A stretch of DNA of 64,000 nt from WLXB01 sp040221475 (GTDB lineage Bacteria > Pseudomonadota > Alphaproteobacteria > Rhodospirillales > Rhodospirillaceae): the NCBI GenBank assembly GCA_040221475.1, contig JAVKEJ010000032.1, forward strand, positions 310,001 to 374,000. Direction: 5' to 3'. The first letter of the stretch is position 1. Each line of letters begins with the position of its first letter. The position numbers were made by a program, and so were the translations under genes. Below the pieces are notes generated by a model. The model was given only the letters and a program-made list of their open reading frames with translations. It was not told where the DNA came from and did no database searches. This document shows positions 18,297-28,179 of this stretch, piece by piece.

Positions 18297-18985
18297 GGCG
18301 TATTCAAAACCTCGCTTAGGTTAACAATCATGCCCGCGGTTGCACCCCAGATATAATGCTTTTCATAAGGCATGGCGTAATAGGCACGCTCTAGTCCATT
18401 GACGATACGTCGGACCTTTTGATGATTCACTGGATTAACTAGAAAAGAGAGCGGCACTTCAAAAATAGCCGCCACTTCGCTGGGTTCTGGCACAAAAGAT
18501 TGCGGGGGATCAGAAATCAATCCAACAACAGGCAGCACCTCGAATCCGGTGATGGTGAGATAGGGATCAAGACACCCCAAGATATCGACCATCTTGCGGT
18601 CCAAACCAACTTCTTCTTCAGCTTCACGGAGCGCCGCCTCAGTCTGATCTGCATCACCGGGATCCATCCGTCCGCCCGGAAAAGCAACTTGCCCGGCATG
18701 CCTGTTTAGATCGTCGTGACGTCGTGTGAGCAACACAGTCAACTCCGTCTCACGCTTAAGAAGCGGCACCAACACGCCAGCATGCACGCGCTTGACCGTC
18801 ACGCCCGGCGCACCAGCTCCTTTTTCGTAAGGAATACCGCTGGATGGAACAGGCCCGTATTCCTCGTCTTTGAACTCGCTCAGGCCAGCCTCGCTGAGAA
18901 GCTGTCGCCCGGACATAACGTCACCTCTTAGCGTTGAAGGACGGGCGCGAGACAACCGGTGCCGTATATGATCCGGCGTTACCAT
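18293..18985 (-). CDS. CoA pyrophosphatase (NUDIX hydrolase)
   Basis: NUDIX hydrolase of the CoA pyrophosphatase (NudL) type. The NUDIX box is GGRMDPGDADQTEAALREAEEE with the following VGL, preceded by the family-specific NRHAGQVAFP. The C-terminus has YAMPYEKHYIWGATAGMIVNL, typical of this group. At 230 aa it is full length. Its start overlaps the stop of the DUF1285 gene by 7 bp, and its stop overlaps the DUF6111 start by 4 bp, so the genes are likely coupled. Confidence 0.9.
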   Translation of the reverse strand: MVTPDHIRHRLSRARPSTLRGDVMSGRQLLSEAGLSEFKDEEYGPVPSSGIPYEKGAGAPGVTVKRVHAGVLVPLLKRETELTVLLTRRHDDLNRHAGQVAFPGGRMDPGDADQTEAALREAEEEVGLDRKMVDILGCLDPYLTITGFEVLPVVGLISDPPQSFVPEPSEVAAIFEVPLSFLVNPVNHQKVRRIVNGLERAYYAMPYEKHYIWGATAGMIVNLSEVLNTP

Positions 18986-19554
18986 TCCTTCGGATCGCCA
19001 ATTTGAAAAAACGTATTGCGGCTCCAGACGCCAAATTTTTTGCCGTCCTCTGCGTGATGTTCCGTCGCCAATTCAACTAGGTGATAGAACACCGATCGCA
19101 CCAAACGCGCGTCCAGGTTCTTTCCAGTATGCACATAGGGCGATGGTTCACCGGAGGCCGAATCAGTTTCAATGCGCAAGGCATGCTCCGAATCCAGGGG
19201 CACAATCATATCGAGATTGGTGCGAAAATCGATAACTTGGTTTGTCCCTTCTCCAGAATGGGTTAATTCGACAATCGTGTAGGGCACATCTTCAACGTCT
19301 ATGCGCCCATTTTCGACAGGTGTTGTAAGCCAATAAGAGCCATCCTCCCGCCGGTTTAAAACCGTGGAGAACAGCTTAACTATAGGCTTACGGCCAATGG
19401 GCGAGCCTTGATAGTACCACGTCCCATTCTGATCGATGCGAATACCAAAATCACCACAATCCTCCTCCTCAGACGCCCGGCTACCGGATGCCCTTAAGGA
19501 AGAGAGAGATTGCAACGCAGAATCTTCTTCTAACTTACCCACCTGAGCCTCCAT
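18979..19554 (-). CDS. DUF1285 domain-containing protein
   Basis: A 191-aa protein with a DUF1285 domain from about residue 35 (CGDFGIRIDQNGTWYYQGSPIGRKPIVKLFSTVL) to the end. The fold of the family is known from structural genomics, but no activity is established. The first 30 residues are low-complexity and Ser/Glu-rich. It is the first gene of the minus-strand DUF1285-NUDIX-DUF6111-CCA run and is divergent from the moxR gene. Confidence 0.88.
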   Translation of the reverse strand: MEAQVGKLEEDSALQSLSSLRASGSRASEEEDCGDFGIRIDQNGTWYYQGSPIGRKPIVKLFSTVLNRREDGSYWLTTPVENGRIDVEDVPYTIVELTHSGEGTNQVIDFRTNLDMIVPLDSEHALRIETDSASGEPSPYVHTGKNLDARLVRSVFYHLVELATEHHAEDGKKFGVWSRNTFFQIGDPKEW

Positions 19555-19598
19555 ACTCCCTACACCAGATGAGAAATCCTTTAGTTGGAGTTATTTAG

Positions 19599-20660
19599 GT
19601 GTCGGATACGATAACACATTCCAAAGACAGCACAGTCCCAGAGAACACAGCCCCAAAGAACGCTGGCGAAGTCTCAGTGGACGACGTCGAGCGGGTCAGT
19701 GCGCAAATTGCTCAGGCTAAAGAAGCTGTTGAACAGGTCATCCTCGGCCAAAGCGCTGTTGTCGAGGAAAGCCTGATCACGCTGCTGGCTGGCGGCCACG
19801 TTTTGCTGATCGGCGTCCCGGGTCTCGCCAAAACCAAGCTGGTGCAAACCATTGGCACCGTGATGGGGCTGGAAGACAAGCGGGTTCAGTTCACACCGGA
19901 TTTAATGCCCGCAGATATTTTGGGCTCTGAGATCCTGGACGAAAGTGATGACGGTAAGCGCCATTTCCGTTTTGTCCGCGGTCCTGTCTTTAGCCAGCTT
20001 CTGATGGCAGATGAAATCAACCGGGCCAGCCCCCGAACACAGTCTGCTTTGCTGCAAGCCATGCAAGAGCGACGGGTGTCGATCTCTGGCCATTATCATG
20101 AGTTGCCGCAACCCTTTCATGTGCTAGCCACGCAAAACCCAATTGAGCAGGAAGGCACCTACCCACTTCCAGAGGCGCAACTCGACCGCTTTTTAATGCA
20201 AGTGGATATCACCTATCCGGATAACGACGCTGAGCGGCAGATCATCATCGCCACCACTGGGGTCTCAGAAGTTGAGCCCAAGCGGGTGATGGGCGCAAAT
20301 GAGCTGATGGCCGCGCAAGCCGTGGTGCGCAACTTGCCCGTGGGTGAAAGTGTGATTGATGCCATTTTGCGATTGGTCCGCGCTGGCCGCCCGGAAACAA
20401 CTGACATCAGCGAAGTGCGGGATTGGGTGGCCTGGGGACCAGGGCCGCGCGCCAGTCAGGCATTAATGCTGGCTGTGCGCGCACGGGCGCTGATGGAAGG
20501 CCGTCTGGCCCCGTCCATTGACGACGTTCTAGCCCTCGCCAAACCCGTTCTCAAACATCGTATGGCTTTGAGTTTCGGCGCACGCGCCGATGGCAGAAAC
20601 CTGAACGATGTCATCGACCGTCTGCGCGACGCCGCTGACACTGCTGGAAGCAAGGGTTAG
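19599..20660 (+). CDS. MoxR-family AAA+ ATPase
   Basis: AAA+ ATPase of the MoxR family, proposed to act as a chaperone for the maturation of protein complexes together with DUF58 and VWA-type proteins. The Walker A is GVPGLAKT, Walker B is LLMADEINRASPR, and the arginine-containing sensor region lies in PLPEAQLDRFLMQVDI. It starts with GTG at 19599. At 353 aa it is slightly longer than usual because of an acidic N-terminal extension of about 30 residues. It is the first gene of a four-gene operon. Confidence 0.95.
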   Translation: MSDTITHSKDSTVPENTAPKNAGEVSVDDVERVSAQIAQAKEAVEQVILGQSAVVEESLITLLAGGHVLLIGVPGLAKTKLVQTIGTVMGLEDKRVQFTPDLMPADILGSEILDESDDGKRHFRFVRGPVFSQLLMADEINRASPRTQSALLQAMQERRVSISGHYHELPQPFHVLATQNPIEQEGTYPLPEAQLDRFLMQVDITYPDNDAERQIIIATTGVSEVEPKRVMGANELMAAQAVVRNLPVGESVIDAILRLVRAGRPETTDISEVRDWVAWGPGPRASQALMLAVRARALMEGRLAPSIDDVLALAKPVLKHRMALSFGARADGRNLNDVIDRLRDAADTAGSKG

Positions 20661-20675
20661 ACGTTCGCGTTTATT

Positions 20676-21563
20676 ATGCCCATCACATCTCAATCCCTTC
20701 AGCATAGCGCAGAGCATGCGGCTTCAACGCTACCGCCATTACTGATCGACGCCAACCGCGTCGCAGCAACAGTATCCATGGGCAGTCATGGCCGCAGGCG
20801 GGCGGGCCCAGGAGACACGTTTTGGCAGTTCCGCCATTATGAGCAAGGCGATTCAAGCCAGCTCATTGACTGGCGACAATCGGCAAAATTCGGGGCCTTG
20901 TTTGTGCGCGAGCGGGAATGGGATGCGGCTCAAACCGCCGCCCTGTGGTGTGATTGTTCACCGTCAATGGCGTTTCGGTCCGCAAAAAACCTCCCGGCAA
21001 AAGGCGAGCGGGCGAGCGTGCTGGGATTGAGCCTGGCGTCTTTAATGCTGGGCGGTGGAGAACGCGTTCGGCTTCTCGGCACCCCGCAATCTGCAGCGGC
21101 AGGGCGCTTGGCACTGTTGCAAATGGCGCATCACTTGGAACGCACCTTAAATGCCAATCAAGCGGCGGACCTCCCCCAAGCACCAGAGAGCTTACCCAGA
21201 CATTCCGCCGTGGTGCTGATCAGTGACTTTCTGATGCCCTTGCCAGCAATAGAGGCCGCCATAGCCTCTTTCGCCGGTCGTGATGCGCGGGGTCACTTAC
21301 TCCAGGTTTTAGATCCGGCTGAAGAAAACCTTCCTTATACAGGACGGATTCGGTTTCAGGGCCTGGAAGAAGAAGGCCAGCTGTTGATTGAGCGCACGGA
21401 AGATATTCGCAACGAATACCAGCAGAAACTGGCCGCACATCGAGACGCTCTGGTTGCTATCACCAATCGGTTTGGCTGGACCTTTGGCGTTCATCATACC
21501 GACCGGCCGCCGCACACGGCCCTTGTGAGCCTGCACACGCGCCTGTCCGAACCGCCGCGATGA
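20676..21563 (+). CDS. DUF58 domain-containing protein
   Basis: Member of the DUF58 family that regularly accompanies MoxR ATPases. The central signature is WQFRHYEQGDSSQLIDWRQSAKFGALFVREREWD, followed by a VWA-like stretch with LWCDCSPSMAF that resembles a MIDAS motif (DxSxS is only partly kept). It is 295 aa, starts 16 bp after moxR, and its stop overlaps the start of the following gene in ATGA. Confidence 0.92.
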   Translation: MPITSQSLQHSAEHAASTLPPLLIDANRVAATVSMGSHGRRRAGPGDTFWQFRHYEQGDSSQLIDWRQSAKFGALFVREREWDAAQTAALWCDCSPSMAFRSAKNLPAKGERASVLGLSLASLMLGGGERVRLLGTPQSAAAGRLALLQMAHHLERTLNANQAADLPQAPESLPRHSAVVLISDFLMPLPAIEAAIASFAGRDARGHLLQVLDPAEENLPYTGRIRFQGLEEEGQLLIERTEDIRNEYQQKLAAHRDALVAITNRFGWTFGVHHTDRPPHTALVSLHTRLSEPPR

Positions 21564-24313
21564 CATTAGGCGCTTTAACATTTGCGTTCCCATGGGTGCT
21601 GACGGCGCTGGCCGTCTTGCCATTGATCTGGCTGTTGCTGCGCGTGACGCCGCCGGCCGCGCGTACCTTAAACTTCCCCGCCATTCGCTTATTATTTGGC
21701 CTGGTCTCCCCCGAAACATCCTCGGCCCGGACGCCCTGGTGGCTGATGCTGCTGCGACTGATGTGTATTGCACTGATCATTGTCGCCCTGGCTGATCCCG
21801 TCCTAAACCAACGTCAATCTATGCAACAGTCGCCCCTGGTGGTGGTGGTTGATGACGGTTGGGCCGCGGCCTCCGGCTGGGCAGAGCGGCAAACCGCGCT
21901 AGTGCGCATTCTCGAAGGTGCAGACCGCGACCGGCGCGCGGTGCTGCTGGCAACAACGGCTCCGACTGAATCAGGTGAATCCGATCCACTGTCCTTCGCA
22001 ACGGCTGGAACAGCTTTGGCAACCGCTCGCAGCCTCGAAGCAAAGCCCTGGGCTGCTGACCGCCGCACTTTGTTAAAACGTCTGCAGAACAGCAATATTC
22101 GCCCTCCGGCGGAAGCATTATGGCTGACAGATGCTGTTGCCGCTGAGTCTGATCCGGAGATTGCTTCTTTTCTTCAAAAACTGGGCCGTCTGAGCGTTCT
22201 TACCAATGACCTGCGCTCTGGCCCATTTGTATTAGGTCCTGCAAACCGCGTCCCTGAAGGGAATGAGAATATCATCGAAGTCACCGTGCGTCGTCCAGCA
22301 GATGATATGCTGCCAGCAGCAGCCCTCACCGTCAGAGCCTTAGACGAAGCAGCGCGCGCCGTGGCCCAAGCCACTGCAGAATTCGCCGATGGAGAAACCA
22401 TCGCAATAGCACGCTTTAACGTGCCGACAGAGTTGGGCAATCGTATGGCCCGCCTGACCCTTGAAAACAGTGCCAGTGCTGGCAGCGTCTTTCTCCTGGA
22501 TGATCGCTGGACACGACGGCCCGTCGGCGTGGTGTCCGACAACCCTGATGGCATTATCACGCCGCTGCTGGAAGATGGTTATTATGTGACGCAAGCGTTG
22601 CTTCCCTATGCGGAAGTCAGAGGAGGTACGCTGGGCGACCTGCTGCAACGCGACTTGGCCTTGCTGGTGCTGGCCAGCGGTAATCGGGTCACCGCCCCCG
22701 AAGCGACTTTGATCGAGCCATGGATTGAACAGGGCGGCGTTCTTGTGCGCTTTGCTGGACCAACGCTCGACGGCAATGTGGATAACCTCCTGCCTGTGCG
22801 TCTGCGCGGTGGTGGACGCAGCTTTGGCGGCACCATGTCATGGACAGAACCTGTGGGGCTCGCCACGTTCCCTGACAATAGCCCCTTCGCTGGGCTCCCT
22901 ATACCCGATGACGTTTTGGTCTCCTCTCAAGTTCTTGCGGAGCCCTCACCCGGCCTCACAGACCGCACTTGGGCGCGGTTGGAAGACGGCACCCCGCTGG
23001 TCACAGCCGAGCGGCGTGGCCAGGGTTGGATTGTGCTGTTTCATGTGACGGCCACACCGCAATGGTCAAGCCTACCGCTATCGGGCGTTATGGTTGATAT
23101 GCTGCGGCGGGTGCTCGATTTGAGCCGCGGCGTTGCAGAGAGCTCAGCATCTTTGCCCGCCAGCCTGCCAGCACGTGAAGTGCTGAATGGCGCAGGACAA
23201 TTGATCATCCCGCCCCCCACAGTGCTCGCTCTTGAGCGCGATAACGTGAGAACACCAAACTTAGGCCCGACGCATCCGCCGGGCTATTACGGGGCAGGCA
23301 CAACCCGCGTTGCGGTGAACCTCGGCCCGACCCTCGGCCCCTTCAGCGCCCAACAGAATTGGCCCTCAAACGTGACCGTGACCAACTTCGACTCTGTGTC
23401 GGCGGAGCGCACACTGCGACCCTGGTTGCTGTTTGCGGCGCTTACGCTGTTCACCTTGGACTTCATTATCTCTTTGGTGCTGCGTGGCATCATACAAATA
23501 CCCACTTTAAGGATGGTACGCACGGCGGCGGTCCTTGCCGTTGGTTTAGGTTTTATGCTCACGCCTGACGCAGGACTTGCAGACGATGCGATCATTGACT
23601 CATCAACCATCGACGCTGTGCTGGAAACGCGCCTGGCCTATGTACCTAGTGGACGGCCAAACCTCGATCAGTTATCGGCGCAAGGTCTGACGGCTCTGAC
23701 CAGCGTGCTGGCCGCACGCACTTCAGCCGAAATGGGAGAACCTGCGGAAGTCAATCCGGAAACCGACGATCTGTTTCCCTATCCGGTTGTGTATTGGCGC
23801 ATTGCTCCAGATCAGGAACCACCGTCAGAACAAGCTGCAACACGTCTCAATGATTATCTCGGTCGTGGCGGCATGATTGTGTTCGACGCCCCCAATCAGA
23901 TCGGGGCCAACGAAAGCGGCGAAGGCGATCAAGTGGGGCGAGCGCTGAATGGGGTGTTGGCCCGTCTTAACGTGTCGTCTCTGGTGCAGGTGCCGGAAGG
24001 CCATGTGCTGCGACGCAGCTTTTATCTGCTACCCGACCTGCCGGGCCGCTACACTGGCGCACCGGTCTATATTGAGCGGGGATCTGTGGCCAACGATGGC
24101 GTGTCATCGATCATCATCGGCAGTCATGATTGGGCGGCGGCCTGGGCACGGGACAGCCGCGGCTTGCCGATTTATCCGGTCGTGCCGGGTGGAGAACGCC
24201 AGCGCGAATGGTCGTATCGATTTGGCGTTAACCTTGTGATGTACGCCTTGACCGGGAACTACAAAGCCGACCAGGTGCACCTGCCCGCGATCATGCAGAG
24301 GCTGACTCAATGA
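21560..24313 (+). CDS. DUF4159 protein with BatA-like N-terminal domain
   Basis: A 917-aa membrane protein. The N-terminal BatA-type part has two membrane segments (about residues 8-26 and 57-76) and the phrase TLNFPAIRLLFGL. A large periplasmic region follows, then further membrane segments (about 633-652 and 657-675), a signal-like stretch, and a C-terminal DUF4159 domain with PYPVVYWRIAPDQ, YLGRGGMIVFDAP and YRFGVNLVMYALTGNYKADQVH. Both ends overlap neighbours in ATGA. The role is probably envelope-related with the MoxR/DUF58 pair; the substrate is unknown. Confidence 0.88.
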   Translation: MTLGALTFAFPWVLTALAVLPLIWLLLRVTPPAARTLNFPAIRLLFGLVSPETSSARTPWWLMLLRLMCIALIIVALADPVLNQRQSMQQSPLVVVVDDGWAAASGWAERQTALVRILEGADRDRRAVLLATTAPTESGESDPLSFATAGTALATARSLEAKPWAADRRTLLKRLQNSNIRPPAEALWLTDAVAAESDPEIASFLQKLGRLSVLTNDLRSGPFVLGPANRVPEGNENIIEVTVRRPADDMLPAAALTVRALDEAARAVAQATAEFADGETIAIARFNVPTELGNRMARLTLENSASAGSVFLLDDRWTRRPVGVVSDNPDGIITPLLEDGYYVTQALLPYAEVRGGTLGDLLQRDLALLVLASGNRVTAPEATLIEPWIEQGGVLVRFAGPTLDGNVDNLLPVRLRGGGRSFGGTMSWTEPVGLATFPDNSPFAGLPIPDDVLVSSQVLAEPSPGLTDRTWARLEDGTPLVTAERRGQGWIVLFHVTATPQWSSLPLSGVMVDMLRRVLDLSRGVAESSASLPASLPAREVLNGAGQLIIPPPTVLALERDNVRTPNLGPTHPPGYYGAGTTRVAVNLGPTLGPFSAQQNWPSNVTVTNFDSVSAERTLRPWLLFAALTLFTLDFIISLVLRGIIQIPTLRMVRTAAVLAVGLGFMLTPDAGLADDAIIDSSTIDAVLETRLAYVPSGRPNLDQLSAQGLTALTSVLAARTSAEMGEPAEVNPETDDLFPYPVVYWRIAPDQEPPSEQAATRLNDYLGRGGMIVFDAPNQIGANESGEGDQVGRALNGVLARLNVSSLVQVPEGHVLRRSFYLLPDLPGRYTGAPVYIERGSVANDGVSSIIIGSHDWAAAWARDSRGLPIYPVVPGGERQREWSYRFGVNLVMYALTGNYKADQVHLPAIMQRLTQ

Positions 24314-26373
24314 CCGGCATAACATTTTCAGCCTTGGTTCCGCTGCCTCTATTGCTGACCCTGTTGGCCGCAGGACTTGGGCTTGCGGGCTATGCCATGG
24401 CACGGAAGTCGCGTGCGGCGGGTCTGCGTATTCTGGCCTTACTGCTGTTGGGAACGGCGGTGATGGACCCGCGCGCCACCATCGAAAACCGCACCCCCCT
24501 GAATGACGTGGCCGTTGTGGTGATTGATGAAAGCCAGTCGCAGCAGTTGGCAGACCGACCACAGCGCACGGCGGAGACAGCCGAAGCGCTCAAGATCAAC
24601 CTGGACCGGCTCAACGCAACGGACGTTCGGACCGTGAGGCTGACACCAGAGTCTGCCGGTCTGAAAAGTGACGGCACACGCCTGTTTGATACGGTTGCAA
24701 AAACCATTGCGGACATTCCCAATAGCCGTCTGGCGGGTGTCATTCTGATCACCGACGGGATTGTCCATGACGTGCCGGCCCTGGCAGAGCAGTCGGGCAT
24801 TAAAGCGCCAGTGCATGTGCTGCTGACCGGTCGCCAGGACGAACGTGATCGACGGATCGTTGTGGTCGAAGCGCCGGAATTTGGTTTGGTGGATAAAACC
24901 GTCACTTTGCGCCTGCGGGCCGAAGACACAAGCTTCCAGGCAGGCGCGCCCATCTCTGCAAGCCTGCGGACCGACGGTGGCGCTGTGCAGCAATTTACCA
25001 TGCGGACGGACGAAACTCTGGAAATCGTCGCGACGTTAGAACACCCCGGCACAAACGTTTTTGAGGTGGCTGTCGCCGACGTAGACGGCGAGATTTCCAC
25101 CACCAACAATCAGACCCTGATCAGCGTCAATGCCATACGGGATCGCCTGCGGGTGTTGCTGATTTCCGGACAACCGCATGTGGGCGAGCGCACCTGGCGC
25201 AATTTGCTGAAGTCTGATCCCAACGTAGATTTGGTACACTTCACGATTTTACGGCCGCTGTCGAAAGATGATGGAACACCGCTCAATGAACTGGCTCTGA
25301 TCTCCTTTCCCATTCGGGAACTGTTTGAAGAGCAGCTCTACGACTTTGATCTGGTGGTGTTTGACCGTTACAGCCGCCGGGGCTTGGTGCCGTTTCAGTT
25401 TATGATGAACATCGCGAGCTACGTATTGGAGGGCGGGGCTGTGATGCTCTCAGTCGGACCGGAATACGCCGATTCCTTTTCACTGTTCGACAGCCCTCTG
25501 CAAAACGTCCTGCCTGCTGCACCAACAGGTCTGGTGTTTGAGCGACCCTTCTTGCCCCGCGTCAGTGATGCGGGCAGTCGGCATCCGGTCACCGCATCTC
25601 TATCGCCTCCGGGTGAAATTGAACCGGCCTGGGGCCGCTGGCTGCGGCAAGTGGATGTTCAATCCTCATCCGGGCAGGAACTGATGACAGGCGCAGATGA
25701 CCGCCCGCTGCTGATGCTCGATCGCGTCGGCAAGGGCCGCGTGTCTCTGTTGCTCAGTGACACCATGTGGCTCTGGAGCAAAGGTTTTGATGGTGGTGGC
25801 CCGCAATCCGAGATGCTGCGGCGTCTGGCCCACTGGCTGATGAAAGAGCCTGAGCTGGAAGAAGAAGCCCTGAACGCCACAGTCGAAGACGGCATGATCA
25901 CGGTGGTGCGCTCCAGCTTGGAAGATACTGTGCGTCCAGTGACGATCACCACCCCGGACGGAGACACCGAAGTGGTGCAGCCGGAGTATACCGAGGCCGG
26001 ACGGTTTCTCGCCCGCGTGCCGGCTGGCCCGGAAGGCTTATACCGCATTGACGATGGTGTGCTGTCGAACGTGGTGGCCGTCGGGGCCGCAAACCCCCTG
26101 GAAAATCGCGATGTGATTGCCACGGAAGAGCGCCTCGCCCCGATCACCGAAGCCACTGGAGGCGGCATGTTCTGGGTGGTGGATGAGGGCGTGCCGTCGG
26201 TGCGCCGGGTGGCCCCGGATCGCATCGCCCGGGGACAGTCGTGGATCGGCTTGCAACGAAATGAGCAGTACGTTGTTGATGGGGTGCGGGAAATTGCCCT
26301 GATCCCAGCCTGGCTGGCGCTTATGGTGCTATTGACGCTGCCGCTGCTGACATGGTGGCGCGAAGGCCGATAA
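24310..26373 (+). CDS. membrane protein with glutamine-amidotransferase-like domain, MoxR operon
   Basis: A 687-aa protein with two N-terminal membrane segments (about residues 6-28 and 38-52), a VWA-like or Ig-like periplasmic region, a type-1 glutamine-amidotransferase-like fold (LLISGQPHVGERTWRNLLKSDP, YDFDLVVFDRY, YVLEGGAVMLSVGPEYAD), and a C-terminal membrane helix (IPAWLALMVLLTLPLLTWW). No catalytic triad was evident. It is the fourth gene of the MoxR-DUF58-DUF4159 operon, with an ATGA overlap. The architecture matches the usual fourth partner in alphaproteobacteria. Confidence 0.8.
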   Translation: MTGITFSALVPLPLLLTLLAAGLGLAGYAMARKSRAAGLRILALLLLGTAVMDPRATIENRTPLNDVAVVVIDESQSQQLADRPQRTAETAEALKINLDRLNATDVRTVRLTPESAGLKSDGTRLFDTVAKTIADIPNSRLAGVILITDGIVHDVPALAEQSGIKAPVHVLLTGRQDERDRRIVVVEAPEFGLVDKTVTLRLRAEDTSFQAGAPISASLRTDGGAVQQFTMRTDETLEIVATLEHPGTNVFEVAVADVDGEISTTNNQTLISVNAIRDRLRVLLISGQPHVGERTWRNLLKSDPNVDLVHFTILRPLSKDDGTPLNELALISFPIRELFEEQLYDFDLVVFDRYSRRGLVPFQFMMNIASYVLEGGAVMLSVGPEYADSFSLFDSPLQNVLPAAPTGLVFERPFLPRVSDAGSRHPVTASLSPPGEIEPAWGRWLRQVDVQSSSGQELMTGADDRPLLMLDRVGKGRVSLLLSDTMWLWSKGFDGGGPQSEMLRRLAHWLMKEPELEEEALNATVEDGMITVVRSSLEDTVRPVTITTPDGDTEVVQPEYTEAGRFLARVPAGPEGLYRIDDGVLSNVVAVGAANPLENRDVIATEERLAPITEATGGGMFWVVDEGVPSVRRVAPDRIARGQSWIGLQRNEQYVVDGVREIALIPAWLALMVLLTLPLLTWWREGR

Positions 26374-26415
26374 GCGTTACACTGCTGCCATGGAAACGCC
26401 TCTGGGGAGGGAAAC

Positions 26416-27969
26416 ATGGCGGATATCACCTCAGATTCTGTCGCGCACAAAGACAGTAAGACCCGAATCACTGTGCGTCTGGTGCATCGTTGGGCCGGAC
26501 TTGCCGCAGTGGCGTGGTTGTCGGTGCTGGGTCTCACGGGCTGGATTCTGGATCATCACGATTGGCGCTGGACCCACCAGTGGACGGTGCCGGACTGGGT
26601 GACATCGGCGCGGATTGATCGTCTGGTGCCGGGCACGGTGATGCGCCATATCGAAATCAGCCAGACCAATGATCAGCATTGGATTGGGGCCTCTGAACGC
26701 GGCTTGTGGGAAACCACGGACGGCGGCGCAACATGGCAAGACATCCCTTTTGAAGGCCAGAGCGGTCACCCACAAGTATTTCGCTTTATGCCAACAGGTG
26801 CTGGCGGATTAGACCTGATTTACATGGCCACAGACGATGGCATTTGGACCGTCTCAGGCAGCGCTGACGCTAACGCCGTGGCGAAGCCTTTTGCCTTAGA
26901 GGGGGAAGTTGTCACAGCATTAAGCGCGGGCAGCACAGCCACAGAACTGGTCGGGGCTTTGCATCACGGCACGCTTTTCCGGGTGGATGTGAACACGCCG
27001 AGAGATGTGACCATGATTGAGGTGGATGACGTGACGGTGTCAGGCTTACCCGAGAGCGTGACCCTCAATCGTTTTATCTTGGATCTACATGTGGGTAAGG
27101 GCTTCCTAGAGCAGCCCTGGTCAATTCTGATCAACGACTATGGCGGCATTGCTATGACGATTCTGGGTCTGACTGGTTTCTTGTTCTGGTGGCTACCGCG
27201 CAAGTGGCGCACGGAAAAACCGAATGGCACGCTGAAAACCCGGCAGAAAATCTTGCGTTGGCTGTTCCGCAGTCATGGCCCGGTGATTGGGGTTTTGGCG
27301 ATCGTGCCGATCCTCTATCTCAGCATCACTGGCATCATGGTTGATCACATTTATACCCTGATTGAGTACGGCAAATCAGTGCATCTGCCACGCGAAAACC
27401 TGCCGCCCATTTATCAATACCGGTCCCTGGAGGGCGAGATCAGATATGTGATTGCCTACCCCGATGAGCCGAACCGCCTATCTGTGTCTACGCGCTTTGG
27501 CGTCCTGGACACAAACGATGGCGGCAAAACGTGGACCGGCGACACAACCTTGCCAGCGACGCTCGGCACAGATGCCGGTTTGGTCAACCTGCTGCGGGAA
27601 GACGACATGGTGTTTGTCGGCATCGGCACGGTGGGCAATGCGTATCGCAAAATCGATGAAAAAGAGTGGACCTTTGTGGATATGCCGGCCGATCATCTGG
27701 CCATCACGGATGTCAGCCGTCAGGGCGACATGTGGTACTTGAAAAACTCACGGATGATTTCAAAAGGCACATTAGACGGCGGCTTCGAAGCCTCCGGCGT
27801 GGCTTACCCGCCAATCACAGGCACAACGTTCTTTCTGTTTCTGGCCGACATTCACACCGGCAATATTGTGCATAGTGAATTTATTTGGGTGAATGATCTG
27901 GTGGCTCTGATGGCGATCATTCTGGCCATCACCGGGCCGATTGCCTGGTGGCGGCGCAAATGGATGTGA
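26416..27969 (+). CDS. PepSY-TM-type membrane protein with Asp-box loops
   Basis: A 517-aa membrane protein with PepSY-associated architecture: membrane helices at about 25-47, 240-262, 288-312 and 492-515, the first preceded by the typical HRWAGL. The two large periplasmic loops each carry an Asp-box-like motif, TDGGATW (101-107) and NDGGKTW (367-373), as found in sialidase/BNR and photosystem-assembly beta propellers. PepSY-TM proteins are often linked to iron or reductase functions. It lies 42 bp after the MoxR operon, with its own GGAGG site, and is convergent with cueR. Function unknown. Confidence 0.75.
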   Translation: MADITSDSVAHKDSKTRITVRLVHRWAGLAAVAWLSVLGLTGWILDHHDWRWTHQWTVPDWVTSARIDRLVPGTVMRHIEISQTNDQHWIGASERGLWETTDGGATWQDIPFEGQSGHPQVFRFMPTGAGGLDLIYMATDDGIWTVSGSADANAVAKPFALEGEVVTALSAGSTATELVGALHHGTLFRVDVNTPRDVTMIEVDDVTVSGLPESVTLNRFILDLHVGKGFLEQPWSILINDYGGIAMTILGLTGFLFWWLPRKWRTEKPNGTLKTRQKILRWLFRSHGPVIGVLAIVPILYLSITGIMVDHIYTLIEYGKSVHLPRENLPPIYQYRSLEGEIRYVIAYPDEPNRLSVSTRFGVLDTNDGGKTWTGDTTLPATLGTDAGLVNLLREDDMVFVGIGTVGNAYRKIDEKEWTFVDMPADHLAITDVSRQGDMWYLKNSRMISKGTLDGGFEASGVAYPPITGTTFFLFLADIHTGNIVHSEFIWVNDLVALMAIILAITGPIAWWRRKWM

Positions 27970-28000
27970 GCCAGAAACCGGGGCGGTAAATTTTTACGTT

Positions 28001-28023
28001 GGCTCGTTCCTCTCAAACGAGCC
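28001..28023. terminator. stem-loop between PepSY gene and cueR
   Basis: An 8-bp perfect stem (GGCTCGTT with AACGAGCC) and a 7-base loop in the 210-bp convergent gap. On the plus strand TGTATTTTTTG follows about 12 bases later, so it could be a weak terminator. Nothing else was identified in this gap. Confidence 0.4.
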
Positions 28024-28179
28024 CATGCACGCTGTATTTTTTGAACCAAAAGCGTGGTGTCTCAAGGCTTTACTCAGAAGACAATCGAGTATGCATAGAG
28101 ATTCGACGATAGAGCTTTGAGTTTGAAGGAGAAAAAGGCGCTGCACCGTCTCCGAACGGCCGTGCACCATCTCTAACTC

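Noticed and set aside
20863..21183. Long minus-strand frames inside the MoxR operon and other G/C-rich genes
   Set aside because: These are shadows of the coding frame on the opposite strand, without family-like sequence or ribosome-binding sites.
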